From the NCBI GenBank assembly GCA_023269585.1, contig JAHFTC010000009.1, forward strand, positions 1 to 58,735: a stretch of DNA of 58,735 nucleotides, given 5' to 3'. The stretch comes from Opitutaceae bacterium. GTDB lineage: Bacteria; Verrucomicrobiota; Verrucomicrobiia; Opitutales; Opitutaceae. The position numbers were made by a program, and so were the translations under genes. Shown here piece by piece: positions 50,853-58,735 of the stretch (within the stretch, counting starts at the first letter, position 1; each line of letters starts with the position of its first letter). Under the pieces are notes generated by a model that made no database searches, was not told where the DNA came from, and saw only the letters and a program-made list of their open reading frames with translations.

Positions 50853-51235
50853 GGCGGAGAAAACTAGGCGGTCGCGCCCGGGAAGTTGGGCCGGGCAGTG
50901 GCGAACGTTGCGAGAACCCGCCCGGCCGCAAACGACGCGTGCGGTTCGACCCCGACCGACCGACCCCGCCACAGGCGCCGCTTGACTCGCCGCCGCCATG
51001 AGTGGAGTTATCCGCCACGCTTGGACGCCGCCTCCCACGGGCGACACCCGAACGATCCCCGCTCGGATCATGCAATCCCGTGGCTCATCCCCGCAGTCTG
51101 CCGGAGAGAAATCGCCGGCCGGGTGGAGGCCGCGCCACACGATCAGCCAGCCGGACCGTCCTCACGGTATCCGGACGCCCTCCTCGCCGTCCGCCGCCCG
51201 TCCGGCCCACCGCCCCTGAGGCCCAGAAGCCGCCC
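50853..51235. other. divergent intergenic region, pgl to CHAT gene
   Basis: These 383 bp separate two divergent units and should hold both promoters. I see only a short CGACCGACCGACC tandem (near 50957) and GC-rich, low-complexity sequence; no gene and no clear promoter. Confidence 0.4.
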
Positions 51236-53617
51236 ATGAACCTGCTCTTCTCGATCGTCATCATCGCTCCGCCCGACGCCATGGACTATGCCCGAAGCGT
51301 CGCCGCGGCATTGCGCAACACGTTCGGCCGGGAGCGCATCGTGCTCGCCCCCCTACCGCGCAGGTCCGGCGACGGACCCGTCATCTATGGGGGGCAGCGC
51401 AAGCCGGAGAAGCTCCTCGTCGCCTTCATCACCCTGCCGCCCCGCGGAATCTCCGCGTCCGAGGCGCAGCGGCTCCGGCCGGTTGTCACACAGATCGACG
51501 TGCGCGGCCTCGCATTGAACCGCCCGATCGCGTTCGAACGCCTGTCGGCGCCGCGCACGTTCCCCGCCGTGGCGACCATCGCGATCAAGGGGCGTACCGC
51601 GCTCTCCGTCGCCGCGCAGATCGTCGCCACCCTGGAGCGCTGGCAACGGCCGGCGGCCGGCTTCCGCACGCGCGCCAAGCTCCCGCTCCGGTACATCTCG
51701 ATTCCGCCGCCACAGTACCTCGTCTCCATGTCCCGCGGCGTGCGCGCCGAGCCGCCGGAGGCCGCACCGCCGCCCGAGACCTTTTTCCGCGCCGCCACCT
51801 CCCGCTCGGCGCGGCCTCCGCCCGTCAGCGCTGAGCCGCCGACCGCCGGTGCCGAGCCGCCTCCCGAAGCCGGCGCCGTCGCGGCTCGTGATGGCGCCGC
51901 GCCCGAGCGGAAGGACCTGCGCTTCATCCAGGCGCAGCTCAAGCAGGGTCGCACGAAGGTCGAGGATGTCCTGCGTGTCCGCTCCGCCTATACCGCACGG
52001 CTACGCGTCGGCCCGGCCGAGCTGGGTTGGCTCGGGCCCGAGGTGCAGGACGCGGGCACGGCTTTCCCCGACGACCAGCTCCCGCCGGACGCCGCCCGAC
52101 ACACCCTCACGATCACGCTCTCCGAGCCCACCCACATCCCGCAGCCGCTCGTCGCCGAGGTGACGATCGGCCGCGAGGGCCCGAGCACGGTGGCGACCTT
52201 CAAGTTCTCCACCGCCGCCAAGGCCGGCCCATTCAAGGCGCGGGTCGTGATCGCCCACAAAAACCGGGTGCTGCAGACCGCGCTCCTCGAGGCCGAAGTG
52301 CTCGCCGCGCGCAAAAAACCGGCGCCCGCCGCCAAGCTCAAGTTGAACGTCGAACGCGTCGTTCGGCCCCAGTTGCAGGACCTCGACAGCCGCGTGGAGT
52401 TCGCCGCCAGTCTCACCGTGGCCACCACGCCATCCGGCGCGCCCGCGGTCTTCGCCCTCGCGGAGAATCGCGCGGTGCTCCGCGGCATGGGTTCGATCGC
52501 GGGCAAGATCACCGCGATCAACCGCTGCCTCTCCGAGGTCGCCAACGCCCCGCGCCAATACGCCGGCGGCCTCGCCAGCCCGGCGGTGGCCGAGCTGTTC
52601 CGCTTCCTCGCCGACAAGGGCACCGCCCTGCGCCGCTTCCTCGTCGACGACCAGATGGATGCGACCCTCCGCGACCGTCTCCGCAGCGGCAACCACCTCC
52701 AGATCGTCACGCTCACGCCAGACGCATTCTTTCCCGCGGAGTTCATCTACGAATTCACGCCGCCCGCCGCGGACGCCACCGTCTGCCCCAACGCCATCGC
52801 CGCACTCAAGAACCCAGCCCGAGCGCGGATCTGCACCTGCGACGACCACAAGACCGCCGACGGCTCGGCCAGCAAACACGTCTGCCCGTTCGGTTTCTGG
52901 GGCGTGAGTCGCGTGATCGAACGCCACGCGTACCACAAACTCGGAGACGTGCCCGCCGGCGACTACGTGCTCCAGGCCGAGCCCTTCGCGGGCCGCCGCA
53001 TCATCGAACTCGCCGACTCCGCGCTGTTCGCCGCCAGCCAGCGCGTCGATCAGGAGAAGGCCGGCACGGCCAAGCGCCTCCACCAGAAACTCCGGAACGT
53101 GCTCGGCATGGACGTCGGCTTCGCGCAGACGTGGCAGGACTGGCTGAAACTCGTGCAGACCCGGCAGCCGCACGCCCTCATCGTCCTGCCGCACGCCGAA
53201 TCGGTCGATCAATTCGGCGATACGGAATACAGCCTCGAGATCGCCGGCGACCTGCTGAAGACGGAACTGATCTCCACGCCCTACGTCCGCCCCGGGGAGC
53301 AGGCCGCCGCGCCGCTCGTCCTCCTCCTCGGTTGCGACACCGCCGTGCCGCAGTCCGAAATCGACAGCATCGTGGGGCAATTCCGCAGCGCCGGCGCCGG
53401 CATCGTCGTCGGCACCGTGGCGAGCGTGCTCGGCTCCCACGCTTCCGCGGTCGCCGAGGCCATCGCCACGCAACTCGCCGCCTGCCGCGGCGCAGCGCCG
53501 GTCCCGTTCGGCGACCTGCTCCTCGCCGCGCGGCGCCAAGCGCTCGGCACCGGCACGGTGATGGCACTGTGCGTCGCCGGCTTCGGCGACGCCGACTGGC
53601 TCATCAAGACCCGCTGA
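51236..53617 (+). CDS. CHAT-domain (caspase-like) protein
   Basis: The 793-residue cytoplasmic protein has four parts. An N-terminal alpha/beta domain (about 1-135) of unknown family could be a divergent TIR-like or receiver-like fold. A proline/alanine-rich linker (about 160-220) follows. A beta-rich middle region (about 235-370) contains K-N-R-V-L-Q-T-A. A C-terminal region has the cysteine cluster C533-x-C535, C550-P-F-G-F-W-G-V and then a CHAT protease domain from about 600. The catalytic dyad appears as H653 (L-P-H-A-E) and C700 (L-L-L-G-C-D-T-A). CHAT proteases act as cleaving effectors in bacterial immune and toxin systems. The start is the ATG of M-N-L-L-F-S-I-V. A metallo-hydrolase gene follows after 22 bp. 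Confidence 0.8.
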   Translation: MNLLFSIVIIAPPDAMDYARSVAAALRNTFGRERIVLAPLPRRSGDGPVIYGGQRKPEKLLVAFITLPPRGISASEAQRLRPVVTQIDVRGLALNRPIAFERLSAPRTFPAVATIAIKGRTALSVAAQIVATLERWQRPAAGFRTRAKLPLRYISIPPPQYLVSMSRGVRAEPPEAAPPPETFFRAATSRSARPPPVSAEPPTAGAEPPPEAGAVAARDGAAPERKDLRFIQAQLKQGRTKVEDVLRVRSAYTARLRVGPAELGWLGPEVQDAGTAFPDDQLPPDAARHTLTITLSEPTHIPQPLVAEVTIGREGPSTVATFKFSTAAKAGPFKARVVIAHKNRVLQTALLEAEVLAARKKPAPAAKLKLNVERVVRPQLQDLDSRVEFAASLTVATTPSGAPAVFALAENRAVLRGMGSIAGKITAINRCLSEVANAPRQYAGGLASPAVAELFRFLADKGTALRRFLVDDQMDATLRDRLRSGNHLQIVTLTPDAFFPAEFIYEFTPPAADATVCPNAIAALKNPARARICTCDDHKTADGSASKHVCPFGFWGVSRVIERHAYHKLGDVPAGDYVLQAEPFAGRRIIELADSALFAASQRVDQEKAGTAKRLHQKLRNVLGMDVGFAQTWQDWLKLVQTRQPHALIVLPHAESVDQFGDTEYSLEIAGDLLKTELISTPYVRPGEQAAAPLVLLLGCDTAVPQSEIDSIVGQFRSAGAGIVVGTVASVLGSHASAVAEAIATQLAACRGAAPVPFGDLLLAARRQALGTGTVMALCVAGFGDADWLIKTR

Positions 53618-53639
53618 CCGCCAACCACACCCTCCACCA

Positions 53640-54731
53640 ATGAAGAACTCATTCCGCATCGAACTGCTTCCCGCCCGTCACGGGGATTCGCTCTGGATCG
53701 AGTACGGCGACTCCGCCACGCCCTCCCGCCTTCTCATCGACGGCGGCCCGATCGGCGCGTACCCCGCGCTCGACCAGCGCGTGGCCCAGCTCAAGCCCGG
53801 CGACCGCGAGATCGAACTTCTCGTGATCACCCACGTGGACGGCGACCATATCGAGGGCGCCGTACGCCTCGTCGCCGCCCACCGCGCCGACCTGTCGTTC
53901 CGCGAGGTGTGGTTCAACGGCTGGCGGCACCTCGAACGCAAACCCGGCCTGCTCGGCTCGGTGCAGGGCGAGTTCCTCAGCGCCCTGATCGCCAAATTCG
54001 TCGGCGAACCGCGCTGGAACTGCAGCCCGCCCTTCGCCGGCGGCGCGCTCGTCGTCGCCACCGATACACCACCTGTCGCCACCCTCGCCGGGGGGATGCG
54101 ACTCACGCTCCTCTCGCCGACCCCGAAGAAACTCGAGAAGCTCCAGAAGCAGTGGAAGAAGGACGTCACCAAGGCGGGCTTCGCCCCGGGCGACCTGGAG
54201 AAGGCGCTGGAACGGCTGAAGGACGCTAGGCGCCTCGTCCCGAAGGGCCTGCTCGGCGGCGGCTACCAGACCGCCCCAAAACCTGGCAAGCTCGACGCCT
54301 CGGTCGCCAACGGCAGCAGCATCGCCTTCCTCGCCGAATACGCCGGCAAGCGCTGCCTCTTCCTCGCCGACGCCCACCCCGACGCCCTCATCGAGTCGCT
54401 CCGCAAGCTCGGCGCCACCAAGAGCGCGCCTTTGGCCGTCGACGCCCTCAAGCTCCCGCACCACGGCAGCAGCGGCAACTACTCGCCCGAACTGTACGAT
54501 CTCGTCTCCTGCCGACGCTTCCTCGTCTCCACCAACGGTGACCAGTTCGACCACCCCGACCCCGAGGTGATCGAGGCTCTCATCGCCCGTGGTATCCCGA
54601 AGCTGGAGCTCCACTTCAACCACCTGACCGACACCACGAAACCGTGGAGCGACAAACGCGACCAAACCAAGCGCCGCTTCAAGGCCTTCTACCCCAAGAC
54701 CTCCGCCGGCGGCATCACCGTCGCCCTCTGA
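53640..54731 (+). CDS. ComEC-like metallo-beta-lactamase-fold hydrolase
   Basis: The 363-residue protein is a soluble MBL-fold enzyme without membrane segments. The metal-binding motif is T-H-V-D-G-D-H (residues 64-70), and later ligands are in F-L-A-D-A-H-P-D and L-P-H-H-G-S-S-G-N (H274, H275). This last block is the hallmark of the ComEC/Rec2-type nuclease-like MBL group. It could hydrolyse nucleic acid, cyclic nucleotides or a small molecule. It lies 22 bp after the CHAT gene on the same strand, so the two should be co-transcribed and act together. There is a helical insert between about residues 160 and 200. Confidence 0.85.
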   Translation: MKNSFRIELLPARHGDSLWIEYGDSATPSRLLIDGGPIGAYPALDQRVAQLKPGDREIELLVITHVDGDHIEGAVRLVAAHRADLSFREVWFNGWRHLERKPGLLGSVQGEFLSALIAKFVGEPRWNCSPPFAGGALVVATDTPPVATLAGGMRLTLLSPTPKKLEKLQKQWKKDVTKAGFAPGDLEKALERLKDARRLVPKGLLGGGYQTAPKPGKLDASVANGSSIAFLAEYAGKRCLFLADAHPDALIESLRKLGATKSAPLAVDALKLPHHGSSGNYSPELYDLVSCRRFLVSTNGDQFDHPDPEVIEALIARGIPKLELHFNHLTDTTKPWSDKRDQTKRRFKAFYPKTSAGGITVAL

Positions 54732-54909
54732 ACAGCACTACCACCACAGTCAGGGAGAGCCCGAACAGCAGGGCGCGGTCGGCCGGGAACCGCCCGAGAC
54801 GCACTGGCACTGACGCGGGGAACGCTTTGGTATCACAGGCTGGGCTACGAAGGAGACATCTGTGGCACGCAAATTTCGCATCATTGAATATTTTGTATTG
54901 ACGGATACG

Positions 54910-54919
54910 CCCCCCCCCC
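54910..54919 (+). repeat. homopolymer run of ten C
   Basis: A C10 tract lies between a possible GTG start (54862, with AAGGAG upstream) and the ATG at 54946. If the GTG is used, slippage in the tract would switch the reading frame. Confidence 0.6.
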
Positions 54920-54945
54920 TCCCAGAACCTCGCCCGGGAGAAAAT

Positions 54946-55656
54946 ATGTACCATATCTCAAGATACATTTGGATGGCTATTCTGTTCGCTTGTGTTCCGC
55001 TGTCTGCGCAAATGCAGTTCAGCGCTGATGCAAAGCTCGACGTGTGGGCTGCGGGGGTGCGAGCAACGTCGACAATCGGAAATTTGGATTTCCGGTTTTC
55101 GAAAGATCGCGTACTGGAATTTAACGTGATTTGGGGCCTTTCGGGCCCGGCGGTCGCGGGCGCCCTGACGAAGGGAGGGTGGCAAAGAACGTTACAGGTC
55201 GGCGTGAGTGCCGGCGGCGTTGCCAACCGGACAACGACTGAATCGTTGATCTACGAGGTGAAAGTGATCCAGGTTACGGACGATTCTGCAATCGTGGTGG
55301 TGGTTTGGACTCGTTCCGACTCACTCACTGGCGCGTCCGAAGGAGGGACACTTGTGATCTGCACCGTCAACAAGACTGCCCCGAACCGGATTTCCCCCGC
55401 TGGCGATGGAGCAAGAATGTCGAGCGTGCTGCCACCGCAAAGTGGCACTGGAACCTCGCCGGGGATTTCTGGTCCAGGCATCAGCGGCGGCTTCGGGGGA
55501 AGCTCAGCCGGCGGCAGCTGGCAGGAGGTAATAACGCATGGGCAATGGCACGAGATCTTGCCGAACGGCACCATGGTGATTCACGGTTGGATCTCCGTTG
55601 GCACCATCTGGGTGCCAAACGGCGTAAAGCCGAAACGGGTGCAGGAACTCTATTAG
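54946..55656 (+). CDS. hypothetical secreted protein
   Basis: The start chosen is the ATG that opens a clean signal peptide (about 22 residues, ending S-A-Q) with GGGAG five bases upstream. A GTG 84 bases upstream, preceded by AAGGAG, is a real alternative. The mature protein has a beta-rich first half, then a glycine/serine/proline-rich linker (P-G-I-S-G-P-G-I-S-G-G-F-G-G) and a C-terminal tail with W-H-E-I-L-P-N-G-T-M and W-I-S-V-G-T-I-W-V-P. No family is recognised. The first half is clearly AT-richer than surrounding genes, a sign of separate origin. The next gene starts one base after its stop. Confidence 0.65.
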   Translation: MYHISRYIWMAILFACVPLSAQMQFSADAKLDVWAAGVRATSTIGNLDFRFSKDRVLEFNVIWGLSGPAVAGALTKGGWQRTLQVGVSAGGVANRTTTESLIYEVKVIQVTDDSAIVVVVWTRSDSLTGASEGGTLVICTVNKTAPNRISPAGDGARMSSVLPPQSGTGTSPGISGPGISGGFGGSSAGGSWQEVITHGQWHEILPNGTMVIHGWISVGTIWVPNGVKPKRVQELY

Positions 55657-55657
55657 C

Positions 55658-56377
55658 ATGAAACGACCAAGCTATATCGTCGCTCTCGCCCTCACCGCCC
55701 TCATCGGCATCGCCCTCTACCTGCGCCCGCGCGCACATCCCAGCGTAACCCCAAGTGCTGCCGACAACGGCACCACCAATGCCGCGATAATCACACCACC
55801 TTCGCAGACGACTGAAGTGGCTCCTGAGACGAGTGACACTCGCCCGCCACGACCCGGCAGCATCGCGGAGTACAGTGCCCATGTCGCTTTCCTAACCGAA
55901 GGGATTCAACTGGAGATGTCGCAATATAAACAACTCGACCAGTTCCTCGACTCGTACAGGGTACCCGTCTACGACCGTTTTGCCGCCATCGCCCGGATCG
56001 AAATGGTCGCGGACAAGACCTGCATGGCCTCCGTCACCGTCCCTCCGGCCGAGGTCGAAGCCATGCGGAAAGAATGTTATGAAGGGGTCGCCGCGATCAT
56101 CGGTAGCGAGAATCTGCAGCTGATGATCGCCCGCAACAAGATCCAGATCCTCGATGGAGGCTTCGACGACTTCGGTGCCCTGCCCTTTTCGCTGACCGCG
56201 AACATGGAACGCGATTCCCGGCCCTATGAATTCGTGGAGTTCAGGACCGACCGAAAAAAGATGATCGGTGGCGAACCTGCCGATACCTTCACCGGCGGAA
56301 CCCTTTTTGTGGCCGACTTCAAGAAGCGCTACGGCGCCTTGGGCGTGAAGATGCTGGAGACGCTCGGCCAGCGATAA
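55658..56377 (+). CDS. hypothetical membrane-anchored protein
   Basis: The 239-residue product has one N-terminal hydrophobic segment (about 7-22). A threonine/proline-rich linker (about 30-65) and a helical then mixed domain follow. It could be anchored in the inner membrane with the domain outside, or be secreted. Two cysteines (C-M-A-S-V and K-E-C-Y-E-G) may form a disulphide. I recognise no family. One base separates it from the upstream secreted-protein gene, so the two form an operon. Its composition is intermediate between the AT-rich upstream gene and the chromosome. Confidence 0.65.
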   Translation: MKRPSYIVALALTALIGIALYLRPRAHPSVTPSAADNGTTNAAIITPPSQTTEVAPETSDTRPPRPGSIAEYSAHVAFLTEGIQLEMSQYKQLDQFLDSYRVPVYDRFAAIARIEMVADKTCMASVTVPPAEVEAMRKECYEGVAAIIGSENLQLMIARNKIQILDGGFDDFGALPFSLTANMERDSRPYEFVEFRTDRKKMIGGEPADTFTGGTLFVADFKKRYGALGVKMLETLGQR

Positions 56378-56401
56378 ACCTGCGCGGCCAACCGGAACCC
56401 A

Positions 56402-56426
56402 CAGAAGGCAACGAAGAGAACGAAGC
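56402..56426 (+). repeat. ACAGAAGGCAACGAAG element, left copy of an inverted pair
   Basis: The 25-bp element beginning ACAGAAGGCAACGAAG is matched with three differences by the complement of 56530-56554. The intervening 103 bp hold no gene. Confidence 0.6.
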
Positions 56427-56529
56427 AGGCGCGACCTGGGTCACAAAATCTGCCGCCGCGATCGGCACCCCGCGCGTAACCAGATAATTCTCATCTACGC
56501 TGGGAGGATCGTTCCGCTCTCCGGAGTCC

Positions 56530-56554
56530 CTTTGTTTCCTTCGTTACCTTCTGT
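56530..56554 (-). repeat. ACAGAAGGTAACGAAG element, right copy of the inverted pair
   Basis: Read on the minus strand it begins ACAGAAGGTAACGAAGGAAA. Purine-rich elements of this type are dispersed in many bacterial genomes. Confidence 0.6.
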
Positions 56555-56612
56555 CGTCTGCGGAGTTCAGGAAAACGGCTCCAGCAGGACGCCCGACCGA
56601 CACGGAGTCCGG

Positions 56613-56655
56613 GAAAACAAGAACCGCGGCGGGCGCCAGGCGCCGGCCGCGGTTC
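56613..56655 (-). terminator. intrinsic terminator of gnd
   Basis: GAACCGCGGC pairs with GCCGCGGTTC, continuing with GGCGCC/GGCGCC around one base, and on the minus strand the stem is followed by TTGTTTTCC. It lies 25 bp beyond the gnd stop. Confidence 0.82.
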
Positions 56656-56680
56656 GGGAGGAATCCGTCGCGCGTTCGCG

Positions 56681-58186
56681 TTACTTCGTCTGCGACTGCG
56701 GACGATCGGCGGCCGGCCAATCGATGTGGAAGAACTCGCCGCGCGGACGGTCGGTGCGCTCGTAGGTGTGCGCGCCGAAGAAGTCGCGCTGGCCCTGGAG
56801 GAGATTCGCCGGGAGGCGGGCGGCGCGGTAGCCGTCGTAGTACGCCAGCGCGGAGCTGAACGTGGGCGCCGGGATGCCGACCTGGGCGGCCGTGGCGACG
56901 ACCGTGCGCCAGTTCTTCTGCGCCTTCTGCACGGTCTTGTTGAAGTACGGATCGAGGAGGAGGTTCGCCAGCTTCGGGTTCGTGCCAAAAGCCTCGGTGA
57001 TCTTCTGCAGGAACACGGCGCGGATGATACAGCCACCGCGCCAGATCTGCGCGATCTTCCCGAAGTTGAGCTTCCAGTTGTACTCCTTCTGCGCCTCGCG
57101 CATGAGCTGGAAACCCTGCGCGTACGAGCAGATCTTCGAGCAGTAGAGGGCGTCGTGGATCGCCTTGAGGAAGGCGCTCTTGGAGCCGGTGAACTTGGTC
57201 TTCGGACCCTTGAGGATCTTCGAGGCGGCCACGCGCTCCTCCTTCACCGCGGAGATGCAGCGGGAGAACACGGCCTCGGCGATCGTCGGGGCGGGCACGC
57301 CCATGTCGAGAGCGCTCACGCTGGTCCACTTGCCCGTGCCCTTCTGTCCTGCCGTGTCGAGCACGATGTCGACGAACGGCTTCTTCGTGACCGGGTCGGC
57401 CTGTTGGAGGATGTCGGCGGTGATCTCGACGAGGAAGCTGTCGAGCGCGCCCTTGTTCCATTTCGCGAAGACCTTGCCGATCTCCGGGGCGGTCATGCCG
57501 AGCACGCCGCGCATCAGGTCGTAGGCCTCGCAGATCATCTGCATGTCGCCGTACTCGATGCCGTTGTGGACCATCTTCACGTAGTGGCCGGCGCCGTCGG
57601 TGCCGATGTAGGTCGCGCACGGCACGCCGCCCTTCACGGGCTTGCCGGGCTTGGCGCCGGTGAGCGGGCGACCGGTCTTGCGGTCGACCTTGGCGGCGAT
57701 GGCATTCCAGACAGGTTCGAGGAACTTGTACGCCTCGCGATCGCCGCCGGGCATCACGGAGGGGCCGAAACGCGCGCCTTCTTCGCCACCGGAGACGCCG
57801 CTGCCGATGAAGCGGAAGCCCTTTTCGCGGAGGTCCTTCTCGCGGCGGATGGTGTCCGTCCACTTCGAGTTGCCGCCGTCGACGATGATGTCGCCGGCCG
57901 CCAGCAACGGCACCAGCGAGTCGATCACGGCATCGGTGGCCTTGCCGGCCTGCACCATGATCACGATCCGGGCGGGCTTGGCGAGGGAGGCGACGAAGTC
58001 CTTGAGTTCGGCGAAGCCGACGAGGCCGCCGGGGGTGTTCGGGTTCGCGGCGACAAACTCGTCGGTCTTGGCCGTGGTGCGGTTGTAGACCGAGATCCGG
58101 AAGCCGTGGTCGGCGATGTTGAGGGCGAGGTTCTGACCCATCACGGCAAGGCCGATGAGTCCGATTTCAGAGAGTTGGTCAGGCAT
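56681..58186 (-). CDS. gnd: 6-phosphogluconate dehydrogenase, NADP-dependent
   Basis: The 501-residue enzyme oxidatively decarboxylates 6-phosphogluconate to ribulose 5-phosphate. It has the N-terminal Rossmann motif [12 protein letters not shown], the substrate-binding [16 protein letters not shown] and [15 protein letters not shown] blocks, and the C-terminal [12 protein letters not shown] tail typical of dimeric enzymes. The start is the ATG of M-P-D-Q-L-S. It ends at a strong terminator. Together with pgl it forms two of the three oxidative pentose-phosphate steps; zwf is not seen. Confidence 0.97.
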   Translation of the reverse strand: MPDQLSEIGLIGLAVMGQNLALNIADHGFRISVYNRTTAKTDEFVAANPNTPGGLVGFAELKDFVASLAKPARIVIMVQAGKATDAVIDSLVPLLAAGDIIVDGGNSKWTDTIRREKDLREKGFRFIGSGVSGGEEGARFGPSVMPGGDREAYKFLEPVWNAIAAKVDRKTGRPLTGAKPGKPVKGGVPCATYIGTDGAGHYVKMVHNGIEYGDMQMICEAYDLMRGVLGMTAPEIGKVFAKWNKGALDSFLVEITADILQQADPVTKKPFVDIVLDTAGQKGTGKWTSVSALDMGVPAPTIAEAVFSRCISAVKEERVAASKILKGPKTKFTGSKSAFLKAIHDALYCSKICSYAQGFQLMREAQKEYNWKLNFGKIAQIWRGGCIIRAVFLQKITEAFGTNPKLANLLLDPYFNKTVQKAQKNWRTVVATAAQVGIPAPTFSSALAYYDGYRAARLPANLLQGQRDFFGAHTYERTDRPRGEFFHIDWPAADRPQSQTK

Positions 58187-58421
58187 GAGGTTCAGGAGGC
58201 GGACAACAGAGGTTGACGAAAGAAACCAGCTACGGTGCACCGCGGGAATCCCTCCAGAAGCGACGGAACTGACATGAACCGGCGCCGGCGATCGCGGCGA
58301 GAGGCGGAGATTTGCGGGATTTAGGGAGCGGCGCAAGCGCGCCCACCCGGAGTTTGCGGAGACGTGCACCAAGCACATCGTGAGGGCCGGCCCCGTCGGG
58401 CCGCCTCAGCCCCACCCGTCC

Positions 58422-58735
58422 ATGAAGCACTGGATTCCTGCCGACACCTACCGCCAGTTTCTCGAGTCGATGCCGATCGCCTGCGTCGACATCGCAATCG
58501 TCCATCGCGGCGCGGTGCTGCTCGTCAAACGCAAGGACGCCCACGCCCGCGGCGAGTGGTGGGTGCCCGGCGGCCGCGTGCGGAAGGGCGAAACCATGCG
58601 CGAGACCGCGGCGCGCAAGGCGCGGGATGAGGTCGGCCTCGACTGCCATGTCGGCCCGATCATCCACACGGCCGAAACCATCTTTCCGGACGGTCCCGGC
58701 GGCGTGGCCGTGCATTCGATCAACACCTGTTTCTT
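58422..58735 (+). CDS. Nudix hydrolase, GDP-mannose mannosyl hydrolase-like (partial)
   Basis: The first 104 residues are present and the gene runs off the window. The start W-I-P-A-D-T-Y-R-Q-F and the segment W-W-V-P-G-G-R-V-R-K-G-E-T are those of GDP-mannose mannosyl hydrolases, which release mannose from GDP-mannose. The Nudix box reads G-x5-E-x7-R-K-A-R-D-E-V-G, so the usual R-E and E-E pairs are altered, as in the GDP-mannose subgroup. It is divergent from gnd across 235 bp without a gene. Confidence 0.8.
   Translation, partial: MKHWIPADTYRQFLESMPIACVDIAIVHRGAVLLVKRKDAHARGEWWVPGGRVRKGETMRETAARKARDEVGLDCHVGPIIHTAETIFPDGPGGVAVHSINTCF

Overview
The window looks like a chromosomal segment of a high-GC Verrucomicrobiota, most likely Opitutaceae-like. 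That placement is an inference from several things: the strong G/C third-position bias, many secreted carbohydrate-active enzymes (CAZymes) scattered among housekeeping genes, calcium-binding TSP3-type (D-x-D-x-DG) repeats, and dispersed REP-like palindromes between genes. No rRNA, tRNA or CRISPR array is visible.

Region 1 (1-5.35 kb) is accessory DNA. Small, lower-GC, same-strand genes of unknown function are each followed by an imperfect palindrome of attC type (522-611, 897-982, 3351-3441, 4154-4244 and perhaps 4720-4772). This is the layout of an integron gene-cassette array; no integrase gene is in the window. An IS91-family element (tyrosine recombinase plus HUH transposase, coupled by ATGA) lies exactly between two attC-like cores. 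A possible group II intron remnant and a GFA-domain pseudogene complete the region.

Region 2 (5.4-12.9 kb) is core-like. It holds rsmE and rsmD, an Mla-type lipid-transport operon whose first gene encodes a secreted WPL(F/Y)-repeat protein coupled to mlaE, a periplasmic solute-binding protein, and a MarC-family membrane protein.

Region 3 (12.9-20.4 kb) holds a GH2 beta-mannosidase, a secreted nucleoside hydrolase, a GNAT enzyme, and two convergent secreted esterases. The esterases share one N-terminal module fused to unrelated catalytic folds. Region 4 (20.6-31.9 kb) has argF, argG with a strong terminator, an OsmC protein, an ABC exporter, an ORF6N regulator marked by three copies of one palindrome, an M32 carboxypeptidase, a sialate O-acetylesterase/CE20-like protein, higBA, and a cold-shock/DUF1294 fusion. 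REP-like palindromes cluster here and supply stop codons for flanking genes.

Region 5 (31.9-49.5 kb) is a loose plant-polysaccharide region: GH9 coupled to a DUF4380-like protein, ThuA and GH3, a CE2-type esterase, GH27 next to an AraC regulator, and a GH31 alpha-xylosidase-like enzyme with a PA14 insert. Together with GH2 and the acetylesterases these could act on acetylated (galacto)glucomannan and xyloglucan. Small cupin, GNAT and membrane-protein genes lie between them.

Region 6 (49.7-58.7 kb) has pgl and gnd (pentose phosphate pathway), both on the minus strand. A plus-strand insert separates them: a CHAT-protease protein, an adjacent ComEC-like metallo-beta-lactamase-fold hydrolase, and two unknown exported or anchored proteins. 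The CHAT-MBL pair resembles a bacterial conflict or defence module and is, with the cassette array, the best candidate for an under-described system. The window ends inside a Nudix gene resembling GDP-mannose mannosyl hydrolase.
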